Below the pieces are notes generated by a model. That model ran no database searches. It was not told where the DNA came from and saw only the letters and a list, made by a program, of their open reading frames with translations. This document shows positions 12,014 to 22,443 of a DNA stretch of 64,000 bases, in pieces; within the stretch, counting starts at the first letter, position 1; the number at the start of each line of letters is the position of its first letter. Origin of the DNA: Pseudovirgaria hyperparasitica (taxonomy: Eukaryota > Ascomycota > Dothideomycetes > Acrospermales > Acrospermaceae); assembly GCF_010093815.1 (NCBI RefSeq), contig NW_022985554.1, positions 652,999 through 716,998 of the forward strand. The letters are read 5' to 3'. Both the position numbers and the translations under genes were made by a program.

Positions 12014-12753
12014 AAGGCGGCCCTCTGGGAGATTGATGTTCGTGTCTAGTAGACCAGGGAAATTGTAGGAGAGAATAGAATAGAGTTTTCGCAATTTTCT
12101 TCATATCATAAACACTTCTCATAATCGAAATTACTGCCATTACGACACGAGGACGGCGAAAGTTAGGTAGGACTTGCTGCTTGTCATTGTTTTTTCACGC
12201 TGAGCAGGTAGAAGGGAGGGCTAAGCCGAGCTATAATCTTGATTTTCCTATTTATTTTTCCATTCTTTGTGAGAGGTGCCCCCTCCGCGCAGTGGTATGA
12301 TCAAAGAAGGTGGGAAGTCAATGAGCTTGAGAGCTCTGCACCACATAACGTAAGAATATCTCATAATATCCAGTGGTTATCACCCAATATTCGACCCCGC
12401 CACCCTATTTCACAGTAGGAACCAACTCAAGTCGTCTATAGCGTGAAGGTATTTTGAAATGTCATCTCATACATCAAGTATATTTCGAGTGAATCGATGT
12501 TCCCCATGTTCCCCTCGTTTGACCACCTTTCGATTGTGTTTCCGAATGTTGTCTTCCTAGTGAGGGATTAGTGTTACTTAGCTGTAGGACAGCCCCAAGA
12601 ATCGACTTCGGATAAATGATAGTGGCGATGAATGCGTGGACGAAGAATGATTGTGACTCGCCCAATCGCTTGCAGCAGCAGTGAACGACATAGTTTCAGT
12701 TTTGTCATTAACACAGGATATCTCCCCTCATTGCGCGCATCTTGTGCCGACGT
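12014..12753. other. Intergenic between convergent genes
   Basis: 740 bp shared by the 3' ends of the transporter and the minus-strand repeat protein. No gene or clear element seen. Confidence 0.7.
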
Positions 12754-14627
12754 TTATTCGCCAGTGAGGGATATCACAGAGGTCTGACGGCGTTTGACAG
12801 CTGAAGACCCTGAAGGAGATCTATGACGTTTATTCTGGCCACGAGGATGGTTCTTGTTGGAAAATTTGCTGTTCGTATCCATTGAGGTGTGATCGTCGAC
12901 CTGGGAACATGCGATGGTGGGGTCCAAGTTCAGACCCCTGCTTGGTTGCTCGAGTAGATGTTTCATATCCTCACGCCGACGCTCGTGTGCATGATAGATG
13001 TTCGCGCACCGCTCATCCAGGTTCGTACGCTTTCCACGTAGATGTTTCTCCTGAGAGATCATGGCCTTCATCCTGGCTTGGGACATCGCAACCGACTGGC
13101 CGCCTCTCGGCGCTAGGGGGTCAACAAGTCTTGGGATCTGCTCGACGGCTGAGTCACCGTCTGCAGATTGATTATACGAAAGCTGCTGTTGTGTCCCAGA
13201 TGTATCCATACTGTCCTGAGAAATGGGTTGCAATGCCTGATCACTGTTCGAAGGAATAGGACGTGCCGGGAGTGATTGGCCCTGAGCGCCTCGCAATGAA
13301 GCGGACGTGCCTTTCTGTACACGTATCTGGCGCTCCCGCTTTACCCATTTCAACAGGAGTCCCGCACATTTCCGATGCGTGACAGCTTTGTCAGCGTAAC
13401 CCTCTAGGGTTCGTAGCGGCGGTATCTCCGCCCCAGGGGCCATCTCTTCTTGCTCCATATGGTAAGCTTTTAGGACAGTATCAAGCATCATGGCGATACT
13501 TCGAGTAGCACCGGGAGGCGGCTTGCACCGTGCCATGTTCAGATTCTCTATGCGGACAAGATTATCGGCAGCCGAATAACATGTGCGTTCATACTCTTCG
13601 ACCGGGAGGTCACCATTCCCGTAAATTGCTTTCTGGTAGAAGGCTATAGTGGTGTCATGATAGAACTCGACGTGCTCATAGATAGTCTCAGGAGCTTTCG
13701 GGGGATCGCTTATCCGGGTCTGATGCTCGTCATTGATTGTGTTGGGACTAAGTGGCATAGACGTGGGTACTAGAGAGGTGGGAAGAGAAACAGCTGGCAT
13801 TTGATAGTTCATGTTGTGGTTCATCTCCCAATGGTTGGATTCGTGGAACTGAGAATCAGGCTGATAGCTGCTCGCTTTATTCTGCATAGTGCTGGGCCAT
13901 CCATACGGGTCCAGGATAAAACCTTGGGACTGAGACGTAGCCTGGCAGCCGCTCGATCCATCTTGCGCGAGGTCGGGCCAGCCATACGCGCCTGCATTTG
14001 AACCTTGGGACTGAGACGTAGCCTGGCAGCCGCTCGATCCATCTTGCGCGAGGTCGGGCCAGCCATAGGCGCCTGCATTTGAACCCTGGGACTGAGACGT
14101 AGCCTGGTAGCCGCTCGTTTCGTTCTGCATGGTGGTGGTCCAGCCATATTGATTAGTATCTAAAGGATTGAACCCTTGTATCTGAGAGGGAGCCTCGTAG
14201 CCGGTCAATTTAGGGTCGAGGGCAGTTGTGGGATACTGCCGATCTGGTTCCATGTACAGGATGGCGTCGCCTAATTGAGGTCCTATGAAGGATGTATTTT
14301 GGTTAGGAAGAGCTTGCATTTGCAGATCGCTGTCGAAATCGAAAGCATTGAACTGGTTCCCGGGGTATGAGTTGTAGCTGGAGGAGAAAGGACCGGGGAG
14401 ACCGTAGCTGCTGCACAGTTCCTGGGACACCTAAGATGGCATCAATATGGCTCATATGCATATAGATGTTATGATGAAAAAAGAACAAGTCTTACCTGGT
14501 CCACGGAGCCCTCCAGTATGAACCTCTGTTCCGTGCTCTGTGCTGCCAGCACAAGCTCCTGGCCGCTTCCGAAGTCGCCTGGCTCGTTGAAGTCGTACAT
14601 TGCGGAGTCAGCGCCGAGGTTGGCCAT
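12754..14627 (-). CDS. Unrecognised Gln/Ser/Asn-rich protein with tandem repeats
   Basis: Predicted 602 aa in two exons: 14627-14496 and 14430-12754, phase 0 at the junction (VDQ | VSQEL). I do not recognise a catalytic domain. The N-terminal 200 residues are rich in Gln, Ser, Asn, Gly and Tyr and contain 27-residue repeats around Q-A-T-S-Q-S-Q-G and Y-G-W-P. A central section (about residues 300-410) is more ordered and helical. The C-terminus is basic with KRHRSPSGSSAVKRR, a plausible nuclear localisation signal. Composition suggests a disordered nuclear or RNA/DNA-associated protein, which is inference only. It is convergent with the transporter and unlikely to belong to that gene set. Confidence 0.8.
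13864..14250 (-). repeat. 81-bp coding tandem repeats
   Basis: Units begin near 13921, 14002 and 14083 with an exact 81-bp period, and more diverged copies flank them. Two central copies are almost identical. They encode 27-residue repeats and keep the reading frame. Confidence 0.93.
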
Positions 14628-15407
14628 TCTGATAGACAAATCTCGGAAACGGAAGACTTCTGGAATTGGCATAAGAGAGGCCATAAACGAGGACAAAAAT
14701 CTTAAGGAAGTAACTAAGGGGCGCACTCGTCCTGTAGTCTGTTATGGCAGCGCACGCCCATCGCGGGATGGCGCAAGTAGGGTAGAATTTCCTAATCGGC
14801 GATTCTAGTGAATATAGAGAAGCCTTCACCATCGCACAATCGCCGTCTGCGCTGAATAGCCCTTGTCACCCTATCAACCAGGGCTGCAACACGTGATTGG
14901 TTGCACATCAAGGCCCGTACTGAAACTGCAGCCCTATTCACCATGAGCTCCTTTGTTCATGTAGGTCCGGGCTAGTTTGTATGCTTTCTATTCCTCACCA
15001 CCTACATCGCTCCTCAATCTCATCTCCGTAAGGTGCTTTGTGATGACGCCGAGAGGGATAGCAAAAGTAAGTGGCCTTGCGTTAGGGTTCTGACGGCTCG
15101 TGCCGCAGACAATTTCCAGCATCTGAAGCATAAACTCGAGACACAGACGCGTGCTTGTGGCCTTACACAATGTACCGATCGTGAACACGAGCATGTGTTC
15201 AATGGCTAGCGTGGACGAAAAGACGTCAGCCTACGCCGCCAGAGCTCTCGGTCTCCGTTTGCGGTGTTGCGCAGTTGACTATTGACATCCTGTTGCCAAT
15301 CCACCTTTTCCAATGTCGCTTCCAAAGTGTCCAAATGCAGACACATGCCGTTCTCGGGCACACACTTCGCTTCTAAAATGATGCGTCCGTAAGACCAAAA
15401 AATAGCC
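14628..15407. other. Intergenic with two small unassigned open frames
   Basis: 780 bp between the start of the repeat protein and the 3' end of Pol eta. Minus-strand open frames at 15421-15206 (71 aa, overlapping the Pol eta 3' end) and 15194-14988 (68 aa) have no recognisable domain. I could not join them by a normal intron, so they are not called as genes. Confidence 0.55.
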
Positions 15408-17468
15408 TCATCCCTTACCAAAGGCTAATTTGAGCTGACCTTTAAGCCTTCCACTTTTTGTGCTGTTGGTTGGGCGTCCTCGAGTCTTGGTCTTGGCCAG
15501 ACTGGATTTGCCGGGGTGACTCGAGCTCTTTTGCGTGACTCGGTCCTCCTGTCTTATCTGCTCAGAGAGATCTTTGGCCATGTGCCAGTCCTCATGCTCT
15601 GCTTGTCCGTCGGCAGGTAGGCGAACAGAACATCTAGTGCACAGAATAGTATTGGATGATTGCTGACGACATCTAGATTCATGTGTAGGCGAGCACTCCT
15701 GCTTCGATAAGGTAGGTAATGTAATAGCTGACGTCGGATGTGCTTCATCACCCTGGGTGATACCGCGAATATAGCCTTGATGGGCGGCTTCGCTTTCATA
15801 CCCATCCAAATCACTGTCACCAAGCTCATGACGGTCCTCATCACCAGAAGAATGTGCAATTTCAGGATGAGCATCGTGTCTACCATGGCCATGGAAGAAA
15901 TCCTGGATTTTTCCAGAAACGTCCTCAGTCTTCCTCCTTTTTGACGGGGCGACAAGATGACGACCGCGTAAATTCTGTCGTTCGCTATCATTCATGGCCT
16001 TAGCTTCCTCTCCTCGCACGAGGAAGTTGCCGATGCCATGATTGTTCGTAACACCATCCTCGAATCCAGCTACGCTCAACGAGAGGTTTGCGCACGGCCA
16101 GGCGCGACCATCGGCAACAATTTGGGCGAAAAGGTGCTTCCCAAGGTTGAACAGAACCTCCTCACTGATTGGCTTACCCAGTGGTATGGGCGCCTGCTTC
16201 GACCGAGTTTGCGCACCGGTACGGTGGTGTAAGTTGATGGTTTTGGGTCGCCTTTTGTTTTCGAGTACGCCTTCTTCGACGCAACGAGAGAAAATATCAG
16301 CGACAAAGATCCGCAGCCAGCGCACACCTTGCTCGAAATTGTTGATGGACGGTCGGAAAGACTTTGCAGATAACATGCTCTTGATCTGTGTGCGCGGATT
16401 GACTTCACTGTAATCCTCGCCCCTGATGACGCTGTATAGCCATGTTCCAGTGTCATCTCCAAGCCGTTTGAGCTGCTCTAGAGAGACGTCGAGCAAGTCC
16501 TTCACCATATCGGTCTGGAACATGGCGACTGTCTCGTCGCCTAGCTTGCCGCCCAGGTTGCGGATCTTTGTAAACTTGAAGCCGCTAAGAAACTGCTGCA
16601 CTGCCCGGTTTCGAATAATTGTCTGCTGGTTTGGTTTCTTGTGAGCAGAACCAAGTTTCGCCAACATTTTGTTTCTCGAAAGGCCTGCGGAACAGGTGTA
16701 ATGAAGTTTCTGTCGAATTGCTGCTCTGACTGACCTGACAATCTCAGAGCCAATCAGCAAGCAGATGTCGTCCCAATCTGGATCCTCCTCTTCTGTCTCG
16801 GCGTCATCTAGGTCCACTAAGGCATCTGTGTTCCAGTCAAGAGCAGTTGTTGGGGGTTGAGGGAGGTGTTCCGTTGGGTCGTCGTATGGTGGTGGGCCCT
16901 CTAGTTCGGGATACCTCTCAAGCAAGATGCCATGTATCTGCGCTGAAAGATCCAAGAAGACCTCATCGACACTGGCTTTCTCCACCCTTTGCACTGGAGA
17001 TCCAGGAAGAGCATCTTTGATCGTCTGTAGAATCCTTCTGGATTCCATTCTGTATGGATCCAAGGAGACCTTATGAGTGGCGATGTGCTTGAAGGCTTCT
17101 TCATGATACGCCCATTTCTCGTCTCCTTCTTTCCATGTAGCTACATGCTGCATTATAAGGTCTGGACATAGCTTTTTTGCTTCTGTCATGGTTATATGCC
17201 TATTCAGACCATATTCACGAGCCGGATAGTTGATGGCTATCAGGCCTTGCCATTGCTGAACAGCTAAGGGCTGATCCTCTGGTATGCCCAGACGGACCAT
17301 CTCACACTGTGCATAGAAGGCATCAAGATCTATGTGTGCTATGACGCGTAAAGGACAGGCTGTTGATGAGAGGGCGAGTTGATTAAGGTGACGGAAGGTG
17401 AAGACAGACTTGCGGGTGCGACCAGTGCTTGTCAACGGGGAGGATTGGTACGGTTGCGAGGACGACAT
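15408..17468 (-). CDS. RAD30: DNA polymerase eta (Y-family translesion polymerase)
   Basis: Intronless, predicted 686 aa from the ATG at 17468 (MSSSQPYQSS); an in-frame ATG at 17531 would add 21 residues. It copies past UV photoproducts in the nucleus. The first catalytic motif is in IAHIDLDAFYAQCE and the second in KASVDEVFLDLS. Palm, fingers, thumb (helix-hairpin-helix region SGFKFTKIRNLGGKLG) and little-finger regions follow. An acidic insertion after the SVDE motif (rich in D and E) is typical of fungal orthologues. Near the C-terminus is a UBZ ubiquitin-binding zinc finger (C-T-R-C, then H-x3-H), and the tail ends with GQLKLAF, a plausible PCNA-interacting motif. All key residues are present. 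It is divergent from an SDR gene 229 bp away. Confidence 0.96.
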   Translation of the reverse strand: MSSSQPYQSSPLTSTGRTRKSVFTFRHLNQLALSSTACPLRVIAHIDLDAFYAQCEMVRLGIPEDQPLAVQQWQGLIAINYPAREYGLNRHITMTEAKKLCPDLIMQHVATWKEGDEKWAYHEEAFKHIATHKVSLDPYRMESRRILQTIKDALPGSPVQRVEKASVDEVFLDLSAQIHGILLERYPELEGPPPYDDPTEHLPQPPTTALDWNTDALVDLDDAETEEEDPDWDDICLLIGSEIVRSVRAAIRQKLHYTCSAGLSRNKMLAKLGSAHKKPNQQTIIRNRAVQQFLSGFKFTKIRNLGGKLGDETVAMFQTDMVKDLLDVSLEQLKRLGDDTGTWLYSVIRGEDYSEVNPRTQIKSMLSAKSFRPSINNFEQGVRWLRIFVADIFSRCVEEGVLENKRRPKTINLHHRTGAQTRSKQAPIPLGKPISEEVLFNLGKHLFAQIVADGRAWPCANLSLSVAGFEDGVTNNHGIGNFLVRGEEAKAMNDSERQNLRGRHLVAPSKRRKTEDVSGKIQDFFHGHGRHDAHPEIAHSSGDEDRHELGDSDLDGYESEAAHQGYIRGITQGDEAHPTSAITLPTLSKQECSPTHESRCRQQSSNTILCTRCSVRLPADGQAEHEDWHMAKDLSEQIRQEDRVTQKSSSHPGKSSLAKTKTRGRPTNSTKSGRLKGQLKLAFGKG

Positions 17469-17697
17469 CTCGTCAAATGTCCAGGATAGACAGGACACTT
17501 CATGGCTTGCTGGGGTTATTAGTGAGGCCACCGAGTCTGGTGAAATAATTGAATGGTTCGATCGAGGAACGCGAGCGAATCAGTGGTTGAAGCGCACGGT
17601 CCCACCTTCTTGAGGAAGTAACCGATATTAGCAGACACGGTGGAAGAAGCCTTCTCTCCTACTAACCCCACTTTATGCCGTGAACACAGGAGCCATT
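17469..17697. promoter_or_regulatory. Short divergent promoter of Pol eta and SDR genes
   Basis: Only 229 bp separate the two start codons, so the two genes must share promoter sequence. No clear TATA box or palindrome stands out. Confidence 0.6.
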
Positions 17698-18761
17698 ATG
17701 CCATACACATCACTAAAAGCCCCTAAGTTTACTGTAAGGGGGAAAAGTGCCATCATCACTGGGGCTGGATCAGGTAATGTGGAAGTCATCAAGCCACTGA
17801 AAGCGTTGAAGCTAATGCGCGAGCATCATGCAGGAATAAACTTAGCATTCGCAAAATTACTGTTGTCCAAAGGCTGTAATGTCCTCTTCGCAGACATTGC
17901 ACTGCGGCCCGAGGCACAGAATGTCGTAGACGAATATACGCCAACAGGAGAGGCTGGCAAGCCATCTGCTATATTCCTTCCCACCGACGTCACACATTGG
18001 GACCAATTGAGCAAGATGTTTGAAGTGGCCGAGAAAGAATTCGGACAAATAGACTTGGTCTGCCCTGGTGCTGGCATCTACGAGCCACACAATTCAAACT
18101 TCTGGCATCCCCCCGGTACTCCATTATCAAGAGACCTACCAGATGCTGGCAGATACCTGACGTTAGACATTAACCTCACACACCCGATACGAACGACCCA
18201 ACTGGCAATCTCTTCCTTCCTAAACCCCAAGACAGGTGACAAAGCCAGTATAGCTAATCCAAAACGAATTATCCATATATCTAGTATAGCTGCGCAAGGA
18301 GCGCCCGTGTTCGTGCCGATCTACTCAGCCACGAAGGCAGGGCTAAGCTCCTTCGTCCGTTCCCTGGGTTCTCTGGAACATACGAACGGCATCAGGGTCA
18401 ATGCTGTAGCACCAGGCGTCATCGAGACACCATTATGGAGAGAGCATCCCGAGAAGATGCACATGATAGATGAAAGTGTAAGACACCATCAACTCCTGTT
18501 TGGCATGACTCTCACTACGCGCAGGTGGACGTCTGGGCAACCCCTGAGGAAGTTGCAGAAGCTATGCTGTCATGTGTCGAAAGTGATAATATGGTAGGAG
18601 GTACAATCCTAGAGGTCGGACACAAGCACACAAGGAGGATACGGCAATACAATGATCCAGGACCAAGTGGAAAGGGCCATACAGCCACCAAGGCACACGT
18701 AGCACAGCAAGAAGTGTACGACTGGCTGAGTCAAGATGGATGGGGCAAGCCCGCGGTCTGA
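17698..18761 (+). CDS. SDR oxidoreductase, 15-hydroxyprostaglandin dehydrogenase-like
   Basis: Predicted 318 aa in three exons: 17698-17773, 17834-18477 and 18525-18761; phases agree. It is an NAD(P)-dependent alcohol dehydrogenase of the SDR fold. The cofactor motif reads TGAGSGIN, with Asn where the third Gly usually is; I believe this is common in the fungal 15-PGDH-like group. Catalytic Ser lies in HISSIAAQG and Tyr/Lys in YSATK. RVNAVAPGVIETPLW follows the active site. The last exon (TPEEVAEAML, GGTILEVG) is the family C-terminus. The real substrate in fungi is unknown despite the family name. Exon 2 makes most of the protein; the 60-nt intron 1 sits inside the cofactor motif. Confidence 0.92.
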
Positions 18762-19248
18762 TTGCCTGGTGCCATATTAGGGTTGTTGCTTTCTTGAGGC
18801 CGTGTCTTTATATATATCGTCAACGGAGAACAATAGAATGGCTCGCTTTGCAAGGTTGAACAGAGCCATTGTATCCCAACGACTTAGTCAAAAGTAGGCT
18901 GCTGGATTGTGTTTCACGTAATGCGTGAAGTTCTGTTAGGAAATGTAAGGGAGGGCCGGCCAGACTTTGTGCTGACCGCGATGATAACCTTTGCCATATC
19001 ATATGCTGACTTTTGGCTTCCGGACGATTCCAACTGATTGGATTAGTTAGCCATGCCGATCGGGTGGTGGCCAGGTGGCGGGGCCGACATTTTGACCACC
19101 CCTGACGTCGCGCTATGCTGTTTCTCATCTTTATATGTCTCTGGCTGTCATTCCCAACAAACTCTTACAATCATTTCCCATCATCGCCATTTCCGCACCC
19201 ACACTTCTACTTCACTACACCACCGATAGAGATATCAACTCGCACAAG
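18762..19248. other. Intergenic, transaldolase promoter
   Basis: 487 bp without a gene. It carries the 3' end of the SDR transcript and the transaldolase promoter, whose last 60 bp are pyrimidine-rich and end in CACAAG before the ATG. Confidence 0.65.
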
Positions 19249-20461
19249 ATGACTTCTTCTCTTGATCAGCTCAAGTCTGCCGGCACCGTATGTCACTTTG
19301 TCTCACCCTTGCCCCGCCTACCCCGCCACGAAACATTATTCTGGAAGATTTTAGCTTCAGCCGTTACTATTGTTCCAGTAGATCTCGGAGGCTAACACAA
19401 ATCCTGGTTCCATAGACCGTAGTCTGCGATTCGGGAGACTTTGCTACCATTGGCAAATACAAGCCTCAAGATGCTACGACCAACCCGTCCTTGATCCTCG
19501 CAGCTTCGAAGAAACCCGAGTACGCCAAGCTCATCGACGAGGCTGTTGCCTACGGTAAGAGCCATGGGAAGACTCTAGAGGAGCAGGTTGAGTCTACGCT
19601 CGACAATCTCTTGGTACAATTCGGCAGCGAAATCTTAAAGATTGTCCCCGGCAAGGTGTCGACGGAGGTCGACGCGGCATACTCCTTCTCCGTCGAGGAA
19701 TCGGTCAACAAAGCATTGCACATCATCGACGTCAGTAATTGCTTGCCCAATCAATTGTATACGAAATGTTAATATGCTGACTCTGCCATAGCTGTACAAG
19801 GAGAAGGGCGTCTCAAAAGACCGGGTCCTCATCAAGCTTGCGTCGACATGGGAAGGCATCAAGGCCGCGGAAATCCTTCAATCTAAGCATGGAATCAACT
19901 GCAACCTGACTCTCATGTTCTCACTTCCTCAAGCAATTGCTGCTGCGGAAGCCGGTGCTTTCCTCATTTCACCCTTCGTGGGTCGTATTCTCGACTGGTA
20001 CAAGGCTACCCACAAGAAGGAATACTCGGCCTCTGAAGACCCCGGTGTCAAGTCAGTCCAGCACATCTTCAACTATTACAAGAAGCACGGCTACAAGACT
20101 ATTGTTATGGGTGCCTCTTTTCGTAGCGTCGGAGAAGTCACAGAACTTGCCGGTTGCGATTACTTGACTATTGCAGTAGGTTGACTGCTTCAGTTTGTAC
20201 ACGCGGATACTGACTACATCACAGCCGAACTTGTTGGAGTCTCTATACAACTCCACCGACGCAGTGCCAAAGAAGCTTGATGCCTCAGATGCAACTAATC
20301 TTGACATTCCCAAGAAGAGCTACATCAACAATGAGTCTGCGTTCCGTTTTGCATTCAATGAAGAGCAGATGGCTGTCGAGAAGCTCCGTGAGGGAATTTC
20401 CAAGTTCGCTGCTGACGCGGTCACGCTCAAGGATATTCTGGCGGAAAAAATCAAGGCTTAG
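19249..20461 (+). CDS. TAL1: Transaldolase
   Basis: Predicted 324 aa in four exons: 19249-19287, 19416-19730, 19792-20175 and 20225-20461; phases are all 0. It transfers a dihydroxyacetone unit from sedoheptulose-7-phosphate to glyceraldehyde-3-phosphate in the cytosolic non-oxidative pentose phosphate pathway. The Schiff-base lysine is in [12 protein letters not shown] (about K133). Other family signatures are [31 protein letters not shown] and [12 protein letters not shown]. Length is normal for the family. The 39-nt first exon encodes only the leader [13 protein letters not shown]. It sits about 480 bp upstream of SOD1 in the same direction; a functional link through NADPH and oxidative stress is only suggestive. 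Confidence 0.97.
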
Positions 20462-20940
20462 ACGACTGACGCGTTGAGCACGAAGTACGACGAACTTGAA
20501 TCAAATTAGGTCACATATCGTACGGGTATGGCTACCCAAACAGATTGTAGCTCATAGCTCCAAAAACAATTATTTGTATTACAGAGCATTTTTGCAATAG
20601 ATGAGGAGCGAAATACACCATTTGATTTGAAGTAACGAATATAGCCCCCGGCCTTTGTCTGAAGGCGAAATCGAAACGGCGGCTTTTAACATGCTGCTTC
20701 CTCAGCTGTGGCCCACGTGTGATTGGCGGCTTCGGAAGCAGAATGATGCAACCCTCTCATGTCATTCTGTCCCTCATAAAGTGGGGTCGTGCCGGGTGTT
20801 GCCATCTACCAGCTACAAATCTTCCCGGGTTCTTCTTCATTGCAACGATATCAGCTCCTCAAATCAATTGATCTGTCTTGAAATAACAAGAAAGTTCTAC
20901 AAACTCCCTAAGTACATTTCCAGTCCGAAACACCGCCAAA
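20462..20940. other. Intergenic, SOD1 promoter
   Basis: 479 bp without a gene, containing the transaldolase 3' end and the SOD1 promoter. Confidence 0.65.
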
Positions 20941-21802
20941 ATGGTTAAGGCTGGTAAGTGCACCACTCAGGCCGCGTTCAGGCGAGAGCGGGGCAGCCGT
21001 CGTGAGCTGGATTGAGCACATTCGTGCCCTCAGACTCTCGACAGCAGGCTTATTGGCTCACCATACAATTCTGAGAACAATGTTGGACAGCATCATGTTG
21101 CTATCCATCATAGGGCTATCCAATGGCAAAGGCCTGTTCATCATGCCCGACTTGGTGCCTGTTTGAATCGTGTGCGGCTGGCTAATCACTTTGTCATAGT
21201 CGCTGTCCTCCGTGGTGACTCTAACGTCAAAGGCACCGTTACTTTCGAGCAAGAGTCCGAGTCTTCGCCCACCACCATCACCTACGACATTTCAGGCAAT
21301 GATGCAAACGCCGAACGAGGAATGCACGTTCACGCTTTTGGTGACAACACCAATGGCTGCACGTCCGCTGGACCTCATTGTAGGTACAGCGAATTTGAAG
21401 CTCATGACCTCGATTGACCGTGGACTTCAGTCAACCCGCACGGCAAAACCCATGGAGCTCCCACTGATTCCGAGCGCCATGTCGGTGACCTAGGCAACTT
21501 CAAGACTGACGGTCAAGGTAACGGCAAGGGAACCATCACTGATCAATTGGTCAAGCTCATCGGCGCTGAAAGCGTCATCGGGGTATGAGCCACGATTAGC
21601 CATATATTAAAAGCGTCTCTGACCAAGCTAATAGCGGACTGTTGTCGTACATTCCGGCACTGACGATCTCGGCAAGGGTGCAAACGAGGAATCCAAGAAG
21701 ACCGGAAATGCTGGTACTCGCCCAGCTTGTGGTGAGTCGCACAACTATAGGCATCATCCGCCCGGCTAACATCATGTAGGTGTCATCGGAATCTCTTCCT
21801 AG
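20941..21802 (+). CDS. SOD1: Cu/Zn superoxide dismutase
   Basis: Predicted 154 aa, the standard length, in five exons: 20941-20953, 21200-21379, 21431-21582, 21635-21731 and 21780-21802; phases agree. It dismutates superoxide to peroxide and oxygen in the cytosol. Metal ligands are visible: GMHVHAFGD gives H47 and H49, GPHFNPHGK gives H64 and H72, then H81, D84 and the C-terminal copper His in [11 protein letters not shown]. The disulfide cysteines are C58 and the Cys in RPACGVIG. Nothing is missing. The first coding exon is only 13 nt, followed by a 246-nt intron, the longest in the gene; the others are about 50 nt. Confidence 0.97.
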
Positions 21803-22443
21803 AAAGCTCAAGAGTAGTATTTATGTCATGAGCCACCCACGTGATATGCTTTACAGATGAGTAGAACGGGTTGATTAGTATATGAGACAATAGTAGTTAT
21901 CACACAGTTCTCTCTGGGTCCGTGACACGAGCGCTCTTTTCTATAATCGCTCAGTGAAGTTGTCGAGACTCGACTTTGATCAACGTAGCACTTAGTTGGA
22001 ATATTTGGCTGCAAGGATGGAGACTGCGATGCGCAGTGAGTGAATGTAATCTGCGAAAAGGATGGATGCGATCTGACTTCCGATGAGGGGTAGCTTTGGC
22101 TTTGGCGAAGAGGCCACATTTAATTGATGGATCTAGGATCCGCATAATGGCCGAAGCTATACTCGTCTACATCCGCAGAACCACTACAAACACTCCCTAC
22201 GGAAAGCCTACCTGCTCATATCGTTCAATTGAACCCTCGACGGCCTCTATTTTGTGTTCATAAGGAAATCCAGTTTTTTTCTTAAAGCCTCGATTGACAA
22301 TCAAGGGCCTTCTGGTGCGCCCTCTCTTCTTCGTACCTAGTATGTCGTGTGCTTCTTCTCTACTTGGATGCCAGTTGAGCTCCGCTACCACTTTTACGTA
22401 CTAATGTACCACAATCAAGACACTTCTATCCGATATCGCTACC
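21803..22443. other. Intergenic, upstream of the Tudor-SN gene
   Basis: 641 bp without a supportable gene; short minus-strand open frames here have no domain. Confidence 0.65.

Noticed and set aside
14988-15421. Two small minus-strand frames (71 and 68 codons) below Pol eta
   Set aside because: No recognised domain, the first overlaps the Pol eta 3' end, and the only possible intron joining them would be about 33 nt, too short to trust.
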